Below are positions 43,004-57,017 of a DNA stretch of 64,000 nucleotides, piece by piece (the first letter of the stretch is position 1; each line of letters starts with the position of its first letter). Source of the stretch: Periconia sp. R9002 (lineage: Eukaryota; Ascomycota; Dothideomycetes; Pleosporales; Periconiaceae). Made by a program: the position numbers and the translations under genes. Location: assembly GCA_023627715.1 (NCBI GenBank), contig JAMAHW010000009.1, positions 434,001-498,000 of the forward strand, in the 5' to 3' direction. Under the pieces are notes generated by a model. It saw only the letters and a list, made by a program, of their open reading frames with translations. It did not search any database and was not told the origin of the DNA.

Positions 43004-44620
43004 ATGACACCACCATCATCCACCCCAGACGCAGCAATTGAGCTCTTGGTTGGCACATCCCGCACCACTCGCTGTCATAACCCGCTATTCCGCCAGCAAC
43101 AGCTTAAATCTCTCCACAATGTGCTACGGCACAACGTGTCTGACATTCGAGATGCGATTAAACAAGATACAAGCGCCATAGATACAGAAGTCACGACTGA
43201 GGTTGCGGTGGTGCTTGATATTGTCAAAAAGCATTATGCGAGTATTGATCCTAAGAAAGAGCTAGAAGAGGAGTACAAAGTGAAGAAGCGAGAAGATTCA
43301 GACGGGAGGACGGTGCCGTGGGGAGTGGTGTACATTGAGCCCGAGACACGACATACGCCGTACTTCAGCGTCGTGGTGCCTGTGTGCGCTGCGGTGGCTG
43401 CTGGGAATTGCGTGGCGGTGAAGGTAAGATGACTCCTTCCCATTCCTCCCCCAAATCATGAATTGGTAGTTAGGGAAGTCAGAAGGAAAAAAGAACACCC
43501 AGCTAACTTTCCCCAACAGTTGGAAAACACATCTCAAACCCTCCCATCCCTCCTCCGCACCCTCCTCCCCTCCGCTCTAGAAGCAGATACCTTTCAAATC
43601 ATCACCTCCAACCCTTCCCCATCCTTAACAACCCAATGCTTCTCCGTGCTCCAAAACAACACCGAAACACCAACACCCACCTACACGCAACTCGTCTCCC
43701 CAAGCTCCGCCCGCGTCATCGCCGTCGTCGACCGAACCGCCGACCTCTCCACCGCCGCCGAGCACCTTGTCACGGCGCGCTTCGCCCACGGCGGCACATC
43801 CCCATACGCCCCGGACCTCATCCTGGTCAACGACTTCGCAAAACGCGAGTTCCTCGAGCACGTTTTGAAACACGCCTTACGCTTCCTCTTCCCCACCTCA
43901 AACAGCAGCAGCGACAGCAGCAGTAGTAACACAACACCACCACCCTCCTCAACCCCCGCCACAAAGAACCTCCAAACCACACTCACCCACCTCTCGCAAG
44001 ACCCAAACTGGTCACTCACCCTCATCTCCCAAAGCCCCACCACCCGCGGCGCCGCCATCGCAGAACTAACCTGCTCCTCCAAAACCCTCGTCCCATTACC
44101 TCCCAAACCCACCACCCCCCTCCTCTGCATCCACGCCATCACCTCGCTCGACCACGCCGTCGATCTCATCTCCTCCACCTCCGACGACCGTCTCCTAGCA
44201 GCCTACCACTTCGCCGCACCCGCACACACAAAGTACCTCTCGCAATTCATAAACGCCGATGTCTCATTCACAAACCACGTCCCCGCGTCCCTCCTTCTAG
44301 GTCCCGCGGCGCCAGTCGGACATCCCATCAATACAGGAAGTAGGTACGCGAAGGAGCAGTTCGTGAGGCCGAGTCCGGTGTACGTAGCCACCACGCGGTC
44401 TGCGGTTGTGGGGGGAGGGGGTGAGGAGGCGGAGGCGTTGTTGAGGGAAGCGGGGAAGGAGATAAGGGAGGGGAAGAAGAGGAAGGAGTGGTTGTCTGTG
44501 GGGTTTTTTGAGCAGGGGATCTTGATTGGGTTGGGGGTTTATGGGGTCCCGCTTCTTGCGTGTGTCGCGGCGACGGTGTGGTTTGGGGTTAGGGCGGGGG
44601 TGAGGAGGTGGTCGTCGTAG
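43004..44620 (+). CDS. Membrane-anchored aldehyde-dehydrogenase-like pseudoenzyme
   Basis: Exons 43004-43423 and 43520-44620, 506 residues. The fold follows class 3 (fatty aldehyde type) ALDH: RRQQ-like helix FRQQQLKSLHNVLRHNVSDI, then VPWGVVYIEPETRHTPYFSV and AAVAAGNCVAVKLENTSQTL. Catalytic parts are missing. The FTGS-type NAD loop is replaced by QCFSVLQNN, the ELGGKSP Glu motif by QLVSPSSARV, and where active enzymes have GQTCVAPDYVLV it reads GGTSPYAPDLILV, so the nucleophilic Cys is absent. The NFGG-type end is also changed (INADVSFTNHVPASL). A C-terminal helix GILIGLGVYGVPLLACVAAT anchors it, as in yeast Hfd1-like enzymes. A scaffold or regulatory role is inference. Confidence 0.8.
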
Positions 44621-44803
44621 TAGTTTTGTTGGGTTGGTGGGATGGAGGATGGGGGTTTATATGTGTATGTATGTATGTCGATTTTGGAGATTTGGTTGAC
44701 GCGTTCATAGTATGATGCATATATCAATGTAAAGTAACTCGCGAACTAGCTCACACTTTCCCGAAACCATAACCTCCCACCTTCACATCTTCACCCTCAT
44801 ACT

Positions 44804-45911
44804 TCATTCCTTTAAAAAATGCCTCACCAGCCCCTTATACCCCACCACACCCCCCACCAACTCACCCACCTCAACATACTCCCCCGGCCCATGCGCCCTC
44901 AAAATCGACCCAGGCCCAAACAAGCACCTCCTGTCACAAAACTCCGCCCTCAGCCGCGGTACATCCGTCCCAAACGCTACCGGCTCGGCCTCAAACCCTT
45001 CAATCTCCCACTCGAGCAGGGCCTCGGGGTACTCGAAGACCCATCTTAGCTCGACGTCTGGGTGTTGGGCGACGATGTTGGAGATGATGGATTTGGTGCC
45101 TGCGAGGTCGGACACGATGCGGACTTCGCAGAGGGCGGTTGCGGAGGGCGCGAGGATGTTGTGGATTGTGCCGCCTGAGAGGGTGCCGATGTTGAAGGTT
45201 GAGGGGCCGAGGAGGGGGGAGATGGGCCAGGTGGTTGTGGTGAGGGAGGTGAGGGCTGAGAGGAGGGCGTGGGTTGCGGATTTGCCTAGGTGGGGGTAGC
45301 CGGAGTGGCTGTTGAGGTGTTAGTTTTGGAGATGTGGTGGAGGTTTGGATGTGTGTGTGGATGGAGAGAGAGATGTACCAAGCTTTACCGTTCGCGATGA
45401 GTTCGAACGCGACTTGTCCTTTATGCCCTTTTGCGAGTTTGCCCTCTGTAGGTTCGGCGAAGATGCCGGCTTCCCAGTGTAGGTTCATGTCGTTTGCAGC
45501 TACCATGCCATGGCCGCCGTTCTCCTCGCCGACTACGAATAACAACCCTATGTCTCCTTCCTGGATAGCTTTCTCTTTCCGCAGCTCTTCCGCAGCAATG
45601 ATCTGTGCGGCCAGTGGTCCCAAATCGTCCGACGAGCCTCTCCCGCGGATAATGTTGCCGTCGATGGTGAGGGGGATGTGTGGGGGGACTGTATCCATGT
45701 GCGCGGTTAGCAGCACGCGGGTCTTGCGAGAGGCACCTAGGTAGGCGTAGACATTGTACCGGGAAGAGCCTTTTTCGATGGGGATGCGTTCGACTGTGTA
45801 TCCTAGGGATTGGAGGTGAGATTGGAGAAAGAGGCCGATGTCGTGTTCGAGCTCGCTGGTGCTGACTATGGACATGAGGCGTTTGAGGAGGTCGACTACG
45901 GGGTGGTCCAT
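44804..45911 (-). CDS. M20-family metallopeptidase/deacylase
   Basis: Exons 45911-45379 and 45308-44804, 345 residues. The metal ligands are in LLTAHMDTVPP, GRGSSDDLGPLAAQI (bridging Asp), VGEENGGHG (catalytic Glu and ligand Glu), GIFAEPTEGKL and a C-terminal His in ILRAHGPGEYVEV. The dimerisation domain is rebuilt across the 70-nt intron (ANGKACHSGYPHLGKSATHA) and holds the conserved His-Ser-Gly. The family (ArgE/DapE/CPG2-like) removes acyl or aminoacyl groups from amino acids or dipeptides. The length matches acetylornithine deacetylase-like members. The substrate cannot be fixed. The ATG at 45909-45911 is the first in frame. Confidence 0.85.
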
Positions 45912-46925
45912 TGTTGCGTGCAATTCACTTGGTCAAATTGGTACCGTAACAATTTGATATTGTTTGAGTATTTTGCAAACATTTCGAGCTGGTGGACATA
46001 TTTAAATGTCATTTGAAGGACTGTGAGTGCGATCTGAGTGGTTGCAGTTTACCGACGGGAAACTAATGAGAGTTGAAGCTTGAGGATGTAGCTATGGCAG
46101 CTTCGTGAGCCTTTGGTGCTTGCGGTGTGCTCACAACGATGTCGTCTGCACACATTTTCCCGATGGTGTAGAAACGCCTTTGTCTCGATTACTTATCGAG
46201 TGTTCAGCCTCCTGCTCTTAACGCGGGTGTCGAAATATCCCGCACTCACAAAACACTGTAAGCACCTGTACAGTAATAAAAGGAATCTATTTTCTTTAAA
46301 TTAGTTAAAGAATAGTAAAAATATTTTATAGAAACAATCTCCTAGTATCCTATTCACCTCTAATAGAATTATAATTTTAGGGGAGAAAAGTGCTTACAGC
46401 GTTGTATGCATGTGTGGAGTGTTTAGTGTGAGTGGGTACCCTAAGGTCGTTTCCGAGGGATGATGTAGCGAATTCCGGCAAGTACGCTCCCACGTCCATG
46501 GACATTCCATTTCAATTGCACTCTCGCGCGAGCTGTGCACTTGATGAATGCATAACTTGCATCCCAAGTCCGATGTGACGCTCGATACTTTTTCTGTGTG
46601 TTGACCGAGGTCGTCACTCCAGCGACGCAAGGATGCTATGAGTCACTGCCTTTCGGTTACGATTGATTGGATGGTTTCTTGTTATGCTTACTTCTACATC
46701 AGGACTCTCCTGAAGATGGCACGTTGGATCTCGTTGCCATTAATATGAGCTTCAGAACGTCCAGTTGCTTTCTCATTTCAATTGTCCATTGATTCATTTA
46801 CGAGAAGAAACATCCGAACACTGTACAGAGTAAAAACATAAGAAGCGGGAGCCATCATCGTTTGTACCCAATTCCATTCAACCCAAGTCCAATGCTAACC
46901 CGCAGCAGAGAGGCAATTCATCAAA
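45912..46925. other. Intergenic region with AT-rich patch
   Basis: About 1 kb. The stretch 46250-46385 is very AT-rich compared with the surroundings, possibly the relic of a mutated transposon. No open frame of interest is seen. Confidence 0.45.
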
Positions 46926-48712
46926 ATGAGTTCTACCATGACGACAACGATGACAACCGATGTAATCGAACTCCAACCATTCCCCTTCACTACAGACCAT
47001 CCCGACAGCTCCCTTCCCAAGGACCACGAATCTATCAAATCTCACCATGTTAGCAATGACCCCACTCCAACCACAGACCCTCCTGCTTTATCTACCCTCC
47101 AAATAACCCTCACGATCCTTCAACTCTGCGTCATCAACTTCTTCGGCAGCTTCTCTTCAGGCATCATCACCGTCGGACTGCCCACAATCGCAACCGCCAT
47201 CTCCCTCCCGCGCTCGCTCTACCTCTGGCCCAGCTCCGTCTACAACCTTACCACGGGCGCGTGTGTCCTTATTGCGGGCTCCATTGCCGACATTCTCGGT
47301 GCGCGACATGTCGAGGTCGTCGGTGTCTTCTTGCTAGGCGTCTTCATCCTCGCGTGCGGCTTTGCCCAGACGGGTGTGCAGCTCGTCGTGTTCCGCGCCC
47401 TGCAGGGTGTGGCATTAGCCATGCACATCCCTGCTTCGGTGTCCATCATCTCCACGTCCATTCCACCCGGTCGTGCACGGAATATTGGGTTTAGTTGTCT
47501 GGGTCTGAGCCAGCCGCTTGGGTTCTCGTTTGGCATGGTCCTGAGTGGGATTATGATTGAGAGGATTGGGTGGAGGGCTGGGTACTACATATCTGCGTCG
47601 GCCATTTTGACCGCGGCGGTTGGGTCTTGGATGACGCTGCCGAAAGCGAAGAGAAATGAAAATGGAGGGCTGAAGGTTATAGACTATGTGAAGAAGTTGG
47701 GGAAGGACGTGGATTGGATTGGCGCGGTGCTTGCGAGCGCTGGATTGTCGCTATTGAGTTACGTTCTTGCGTGAGTAATGATACACTTTCCTACTTTACA
47801 AAATTGCTAACGATATCGAAGCATACTAAGTGCCGACCTCTACAAGATCCACTCCAAAACAACAATCGCCTTCCTAACCGTCAGCCTCGTCCTCCTCCTC
47901 GCCTTCCCCCTCTGGATGCACTACCGCGAACGTAAAGGCAAATCCGCCCTGATTCCCAACTCGCTCTGGCAAAACAAAAAATTCGCCTGCGTCTGCGGCA
48001 TCGTCGCGCTCGCCTACGGCGCCAACAACGCCATGACCCAATTCTCCAGTCTATAGTAAGCCACCAACCTTTCCCTCCCCAACCCCCTAGCCCCATCCAT
48101 CTAGGGGGGAAAGATATTGATGTTACACGCTCACCATTCCAAACCCGCAGCTTCCAAGAAGTCCAAAAGCACTCCGCGCTCACCGCCTCCCTATATACAC
48201 TGCCGAGCCTCATTGTCGGCGTCGCCATCAATCTCAGCGTAGGCATCTTCGTGGACCGTTTACCCGCCGGCTGGCTCGTCGTCGGGTCCTCCATGCTAAG
48301 CGCCTTCGCCCCACTCATGATGGCCGTCGTCAACCCGGATTGGAAGTACTACTACCTCGAGCTCTGGGCGCAGATCCTGGCTCCCCTGAACGCAGACGTC
48401 TTGTACACGGTCGCCCTCATCATCGTCAGCGATAGCTTCCCGAAACAGACGCAGGCCCTTGCTGGCGCAGTGTTTGGAACAGTAGCTATGTTTGGAACGA
48501 GTTTGGGCGTTGGTATGTGTCAAGTTGTGTCTCTGGGCGTGGCGGGAAGAGGGGGAGGGGAGGAGACGAGTACGTTCAATGAGGATGTAGGGGGTTTGTT
48601 GAAGGGGTATCGGGCGGGGTTTTGGACCATGTTTGCTTCGACGGTGGGGTGTGTTGTTGTGGCGGTTTTGGGGCTGAGGAGGACGGGGAAGGTGGGGGTT
48701 AAGAAGGATTAG
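46926..48712 (+). CDS. MFS transporter, DHA2-like
   Basis: Exons 46926-47770, 47822-48055 and 48151-48712 give 546 residues. After a 50-residue polar N-terminus come 12-14 hydrophobic helices. Landmarks are VGLPTIATAISLPRSLYLWP, GSIADILGARHVEVVGVFLL (motif A), VFRALQGVALAMHIPASVSI (motif B/C-like) and GFSFGMVLSGIMIERIGWRAG. The loop between the halves has KRNENGGLK. The pattern and the ALQGVA helix fit the drug:H+ antiporter-2 group. It is adjacent to a transcription factor (convergent, 258 bp) and then to ring-cleavage genes, which suggests it moves a substrate or product of that pathway. The substrate is unknown. Confidence 0.85.
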
Positions 48713-48970
48713 ATGCTATTTTTTTTTCTTTTTGGGTAAAGGGGGTGGATGGATGTGGTTCTGTTGTTACTTCATTGCGATTTTTAACAACTGTATTCGT
48801 GGTATCGAACGCCGACCATTATAATCATCAAGAAATCCAAATACCCAAATTACCATACCCAACCTTCCTGAGATTTTTCTATACACCTCGTTCAGACCTC
48901 AGAAGACCCTCAAAGAACCCCAATTAAACGCCACCCAACCATCCCCAACCCACCCATAGATGCAAAATAC

Positions 48971-52181
<3,211 letters not shown>

Positions 52182-53060
52182 ATGCCCCTTGCACCCGTAC
52201 ACTTCTTCTCTCATGGCTCAACCATGATGTTGGGCGAGGAAACTCGCTCAGCGACATACTGGAAGCAATGCGGCGACGCAGCCCTCGCCAGGAACATCAA
52301 AGGCGTAGTAATGATGGGTGCCCACTGGGACGCGAGAGGCACAAACCGAATCGATGTCTCCATGCATCCTACCCCATCCAAAAGCCCAGTCGCCTACGTC
52401 CACCCGTCCAAATACGTCGATTATAAACTCGTCCCCGACCTCAAGACTGGAGCACGAATCATTGAGATGCTAAAAGACGCGGGGTTCGATGCCAAAGGGA
52501 ACGAAACGTTCGATTGGATCCACGACACCTATCTCATTCTGATCAGGATGTTTCCAGGTGGCTGTCCACCCACGACCATTATCAGCATGAACGGCCGGTT
52601 CGATCCGCACCTTCACGCCAAAGTCGGCAGCGCAATTGCCAAACTTCGACAGGAGAACTATCTCATTATCGGGACCGGCGGCGCTGTGCATAACTTGTAC
52701 AGAAATCATTGGGGTCAAATGGTGCTTTATACTGATAACTTGGCTCAGCCTGTCCCTCCGGAGGACGCCATGTTGGAGTTCAGACAAAGTGTCGAGGATG
52801 TGCTTACGAGAAATTGTCGACAGGGCAGGAAGAAGGGTGCTTTGGTGAATGCTGTCACGCGTTTGATGAAGCATCCTCACTATAGGGATGCGCATGGTAC
52901 GGATGATCATTTCATGGCGGCTTGCTTTATTGCTGGTGTGGTGGACGGGAGTGAAGGGGGTGAGGACGAACAGTGCGAATTGGGAGCGGAAGATTGGGAG
53001 TTGGTGAATATGTGTAACAGTCAGTTCACGATTGGTAATTGGATCTCGGCGCAGGCTTAA
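52182..53060 (+). CDS. LigB-type extradiol ring-cleavage dioxygenase
   Basis: Single exon, 292 residues. The class III extradiol fold is seen from PVHFFSHGSTMMLGEE (iron-ligand His near residue 11) and GVVMMGAHWDARGTNRI (second His near 48). Further conserved parts are PGGCPPTTIISMN, LIIGTGGAVHNL (active-site His) and the end DHFMAACFIAGVVDG. The plant DODA and bacterial LigB/YgiD enzymes share this pattern; they cut catechol-type rings next to the hydroxyls with O2 and Fe(II). The His residues expected for iron and catalysis are present. The enzyme is likely cytosolic. Neighbours (CocE hydrolase, cupin, FAH) suggest a ring-degrading pathway, but no substrate is proven. Confidence 0.88.
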   Translation: MPLAPVHFFSHGSTMMLGEETRSATYWKQCGDAALARNIKGVVMMGAHWDARGTNRIDVSMHPTPSKSPVAYVHPSKYVDYKLVPDLKTGARIIEMLKDAGFDAKGNETFDWIHDTYLILIRMFPGGCPPTTIISMNGRFDPHLHAKVGSAIAKLRQENYLIIGTGGAVHNLYRNHWGQMVLYTDNLAQPVPPEDAMLEFRQSVEDVLTRNCRQGRKKGALVNAVTRLMKHPHYRDAHGTDDHFMAACFIAGVVDGSEGGEDEQCELGAEDWELVNMCNSQFTIGNWISAQA

Positions 53061-53271
53061 TTCAACTCCGTAGAATTCGTCATGTACAATACTCTTCGGC
53101 TATCATGATGATATTTTTGCTTGATAATCAATTTTCCAACACAAACTTGATGACACCTAAAGTCCCCGTAGTTTGGCGTACTGAAGAATGCGCAAGATTG
53201 CTAGATTGATTACAGGATGCTCATTTTAATGGGAAGAATAATACAATGTGCGTGATCCATTCCCCAACTCT

Positions 53272-55232
53272 CTATTTGGGCGGAATCACTGGCAGCGTGA
53301 CATAGTTCACATACCGCTCACTAAAGCTAATATGATTCATGCCGGCAAACTTCTTCTCACTTCGGTCCTCCGGATGATTGTGCTGGAAAATACCACTGCC
53401 CTGCGTATCTCCACTACTCACCTCAAACACAATCTTCCCACCTTTTTCAACCACCACATTCGTGGGCCAAATTTCGACATCCACGGGGTAATCATCGCCT
53501 GGAATTACCGGCTGCACGTCAGTACTAAAGTAGTCACGATGAGGTAACCAATCGCGGTGTCGGGGGTGTGATGTATTGATTTTGCGAAGCGATACTCGAA
53601 GCCAGCCTTTGGCTAGAGGAATAGGGTCCCCAGCTGTTCCAGTGTAATGCACTTCTTTTCCTTCGGGAGAAATGTAGCGAAGCGTGAGGAAGAGATCAAT
53701 ATCGGATGGCGTTGGACCTGTCGCATGGGGTGACATTGATACATTGAGGTGAGCCACGATGTGACCTGTGATCTCCGTTTCCTCTTCAAAAGCCGCGGTA
53801 GTGAATTGCAGAAGCTTCGGGTCCTCGAGACTTCCAAGAGCTTCGTATGAAAGTTTCTTGGGCGGTTTCACCACCGGCTCGATCTGCGTCAATGTCTTGG
53901 ATGGGGTGAGATAGAATTTGGTGTAGCGCGTGCGAGCAATGGGCCACTCGGTTTCGGTTCTACGTTCGAATACTTTCTCTTTTTCCGAGTCATCAAACCC
54001 GACGTCGCCTTTGCGGAGGACAAGGTCCACTGGTGGGATTTTCCCCTTTTGACTCCATCCTACGCGATCTTCCCCTTTGAGGAATGCGTCCAGGAAGCTC
54101 CTCTGCACTTCAACTTCTTCTTTGTAATAAAAAGGTAGATCATGCCTTCCTGTTATGACACGCAGGTATTTTAACTCAGATCCGGCCTGCAAATAGCCTT
54201 CGATATTCCCGCGGAGGTGAAGCAGGATACCACCCCAGTTCGCGACCGAGAGGAGCGGTACCTGGATATCGTCCATGTCGTACTCCTTGCTTGCGTAGTA
54301 TTCATCATCCCTGAATTTATTATTCAGGTTGTCGATGTTCTGATCTTGTCGATTCTTCTCGCGCTCATCGTCAGGTAGGTCACCATCCACGCCATCGGGA
54401 CCTAAATTCGTGGAGATAAGTCAGCTTCAGTCAACCAGGGGTGATTTAGTGAGGAATGAAGGTCTCAAAACGCCACGCAACGCGGTGTCATGATACTACT
54501 TCGTACCCAGCGAAACGTACCCCAATTCCTTGCAGCTCGACCCGGTATGCCATACTGATTCGACACGACCTGCCTATTCCACCAAAAATTTATAAATTTA
54601 TTGGAGAATATGCCTCCATGCCGGCAACGGTCCCTATAGTAGTCACTCATTCCCTCCCATGGTATAATAGCGGACAAGCCTTTGGGTTGCCGGGCAGCTA
54701 CACGCCATTGTGAACCGGCGAAGTAGCTAACGCCTAGCAACCCAACCTTGCCAGAGGACCAAGGCTGCTCAGCAGCCCATTCGATCACATCGAAGAAAGC
54801 TTCACTTGTACCACGAGACATCGTATCAAGAAAGCCGGGTGATTGTCCCAGACCACGCTCGTCCGCGCGCACGATTGCATAACCATGTTTGGTCCAGAAC
54901 CCCGGGTCAGGAGTCTCCCAGGCGGAATGTTCGGAATGGTGTTCTGGATTGACTTCGGAGAATGACTTGGGGTGGAAACTGTAAAGCGCGCGTCAGAACC
55001 AGCTGCTTGCTTCTCAATGGCTAGTAACTTACTCTTTGTAGGGTATGTCCTTTCCGTACGGTCCGTACGTCACCAACACAGGGAACTTCTCGTCTTCTAA
55101 TTTTGGTCGGTAAACATTGCAGCGAATGATACCTGATGAGCTTGTTTTCAGCGAAACCGTGGCATCCTGCTCGAAAATGTATGGAAATGACGTCTTGTCG
55201 ATTTTGTACGCGTCTTTGATCTCTAACGGCAT
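53272..55232 (-). CDS. CocE/NonD-type hydrolase (X-Pro dipeptidyl-peptidase S15 superfamily)
   Basis: Exons 55232-55033, 54978-54521 and 54401-53272 give 595 residues. The N-terminal half is an alpha/beta hydrolase: NVYRPKLEDEKFPVLVTYGP, YGK(D)IPY, HGYAIVRADERGLGQSPG and the nucleophile motif GKVGLLGVSYFAGSQW (GxSYxG). A charged middle (DDEREKNRQDQN) leads to QVPLLSVANWGGILLHLRG and a likely acid/His area, GRHDLPFYYKEEV. The C-terminal jelly-roll part has VAHLNVSMSPHATGPTPSDI and ends SFSERYVNYVTLPVIP. The family hydrolyses esters or amides (cocaine esterase, glutaryl-acylases). A possible role is release of an aromatic acid from an ester for the neighbouring pathway; this is inference. Confidence 0.85.
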
Positions 55233-55640
55233 ATCGTAAATTTTCTCAAATCACAACTGAATCGCAGTGTCTACTACACTACGGATTGGAATACATAGCA
55301 TCATATAGTGACTATCAAAAATAAAAACCTCATCTACGTTTCTGTCGTCGGGATGTGGGGGAGTGGTGGAACCAAGCTAATAGAACGGACCGAAGCAGAT
55401 GGAGACCCTTCCTCGATTTAGGACTAAGTATCCAGGGTCCATACCAATCGTATGCACTGATTCCACTCTGTTTCCTTTTATGGTAGTTCTGAACTACAGT
55501 ATCGCGTGATGATGTTTTGACTGAACGCAGAGATCCAAATAATCAACATTATCAACAAAACACCACACTACAACATGTTCTAGTGGGGAAGGCGGGTTTT
55601 CAATATTCAATAATGATTTATAGTATAACAAAAGCATTTA
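55233..55640. other. Intergenic spacer between tandem minus-strand genes
   Basis: 408 bp between the cupin stop and the CocE start. It presumably carries the CocE promoter. Nothing else is seen. Confidence 0.4.
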
Positions 55641-56210
55641 TTACTCAGAAGGTTTCACCCCCTCCATGCCCGCGTAATCCTCCCCCAGCTCCTGGCCACC
55701 GACCACAACAGGTTGACAAGGCTGCAAGACAAACAGAAGGCGACCCCACTCAGTAGGATGTGGATTCCTCCACGCATGCATTGTCCCTCGCTGAACAGCC
55801 ATATCACCCCTCTTCATATGCCTCACTTCCCCCGAGTCTAAGACCAAATCAAATTCTCCCTCCAGTACAATCCCATAGTCCAGCGATACAGTTCGGTGCA
55901 TAGGTGATGTGGAATTAGGCGGCGCATCGACCGTGCGTAGAACTGTTCCTCCAGAAGCGACAAGTCCTGGCGGTGATTTCAGGAAGTCCTTGTAGATGTT
56001 TATGTCTTTGTCGTCGTTCAATTGAGGTGGGAATTCTTTGGTGACGTAGCCCAGGCGGAAAACGGCGGAGGGGAGGGAATCGATTTGATTTTCTTCGGGG
56101 AGGGCATTGTGGAAGATGGCTTTGCCGGTCGACTCGTCGTGGGTTGTTATGAAGCGGTTGAGGTTGCGGAGCGGACTCTGGGCTCCAGTGGGTTTCTCTG
56201 ACGAAGACAT
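55641..56210 (-). CDS. Cupin-domain protein
   Basis: Single exon, 189 residues. The N-terminal half includes HDESTGKAIFHNALPEENQI and a loop with FLKSPPGLVASGGTVLRTVD. The cupin core is MHRTVSLDYGIVLEGEFDLV, GEVRHMKRGDMAVQRGTMHA and WRNP; the first His (in MHRT), the loop of SLDYGIVLEGE and the later His in TMHAWRN fit metal-site positions of the two cupin motifs. The family of small fungal cupins of this type (HRTxSxDYGxVLEGE) sits in many metabolite clusters with unclear chemistry; gentisate-like dioxygenase and isomerase roles are known for cupins. It is flanked by FAH (divergent) and CocE (same strand). Confidence 0.8.
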   Translation of the reverse strand: MSSSEKPTGAQSPLRNLNRFITTHDESTGKAIFHNALPEENQIDSLPSAVFRLGYVTKEFPPQLNDDKDINIYKDFLKSPPGLVASGGTVLRTVDAPPNSTSPMHRTVSLDYGIVLEGEFDLVLDSGEVRHMKRGDMAVQRGTMHAWRNPHPTEWGRLLFVLQPCQPVVVGGQELGEDYAGMEGVKPSE

Positions 56211-57017
56211 GTCTGCAAATGATGGTAATTGATGTTTGGAAGAAGGTCTACAGCTAGGTTTCTATGTAGAATATTTACTTAAAACTGAATGATATAAGAG
56301 CAATTAACAATTACACGCACACCCATGTAGAGTTTACATCTTTCCTAATTTGACTTTCCGATGTGGAGGAATAATGCGGGGTCATCCAACTGGGTACCCC
56401 GCAATATTGTGGAGTTATTTGCAGGCATAGTAGCTATTGACGCAAAAGCAGGTGATAAGTTGTAGTTTGAGGAGTTCTGGAGTGTTACGAGTCTGATCAA
56501 TTGATCTTTTCGTATCGTGTAGAGGCTTAAACAAAGTTTGTCTATCATCAATATGCTTATATGGTTCAATTTCAATAATATATACCAGGGCTCCATCAAG
56601 CACATAAATAATTGGTTTGTAGATCTAATATGAGCTTCAAATGCCGAATTACATTAGTGGCCTTCTTCTAACTGCACTCATGCACGATTAGGACCATCCG
56701 AGGTGGGGAGCAGTTCTTGGGGACGGTTCATGAAGACGGATAGCATCTATTGATCATCAAACACACTGCAATAGTACACATTGATGTGTATCAAAAATAT
56801 CACGAGGCACAGCAAAAACGGGTGATTCTTCCCTGCCTTTCCTATGTTATTAATTATCACATTTCCCCAAGCAGGACTCTGTAGATAATTTAACATTCAC
56901 TGTTTTATTGACCTGTGTTGATATCGTGAGTGATTGATTATCTGATATCATTGCGACAAGAAAACAGTACATTATTTGGACGTTTACCTTCAAAAAACGC
57001 CCTGCGAAGACACCAAC
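56211..57017. other. Divergent intergenic region
   Basis: 807 bp between the divergent cupin and FAH genes. No supported gene; AT-rich around 56540-56600. It probably holds both promoters. Confidence 0.45.
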
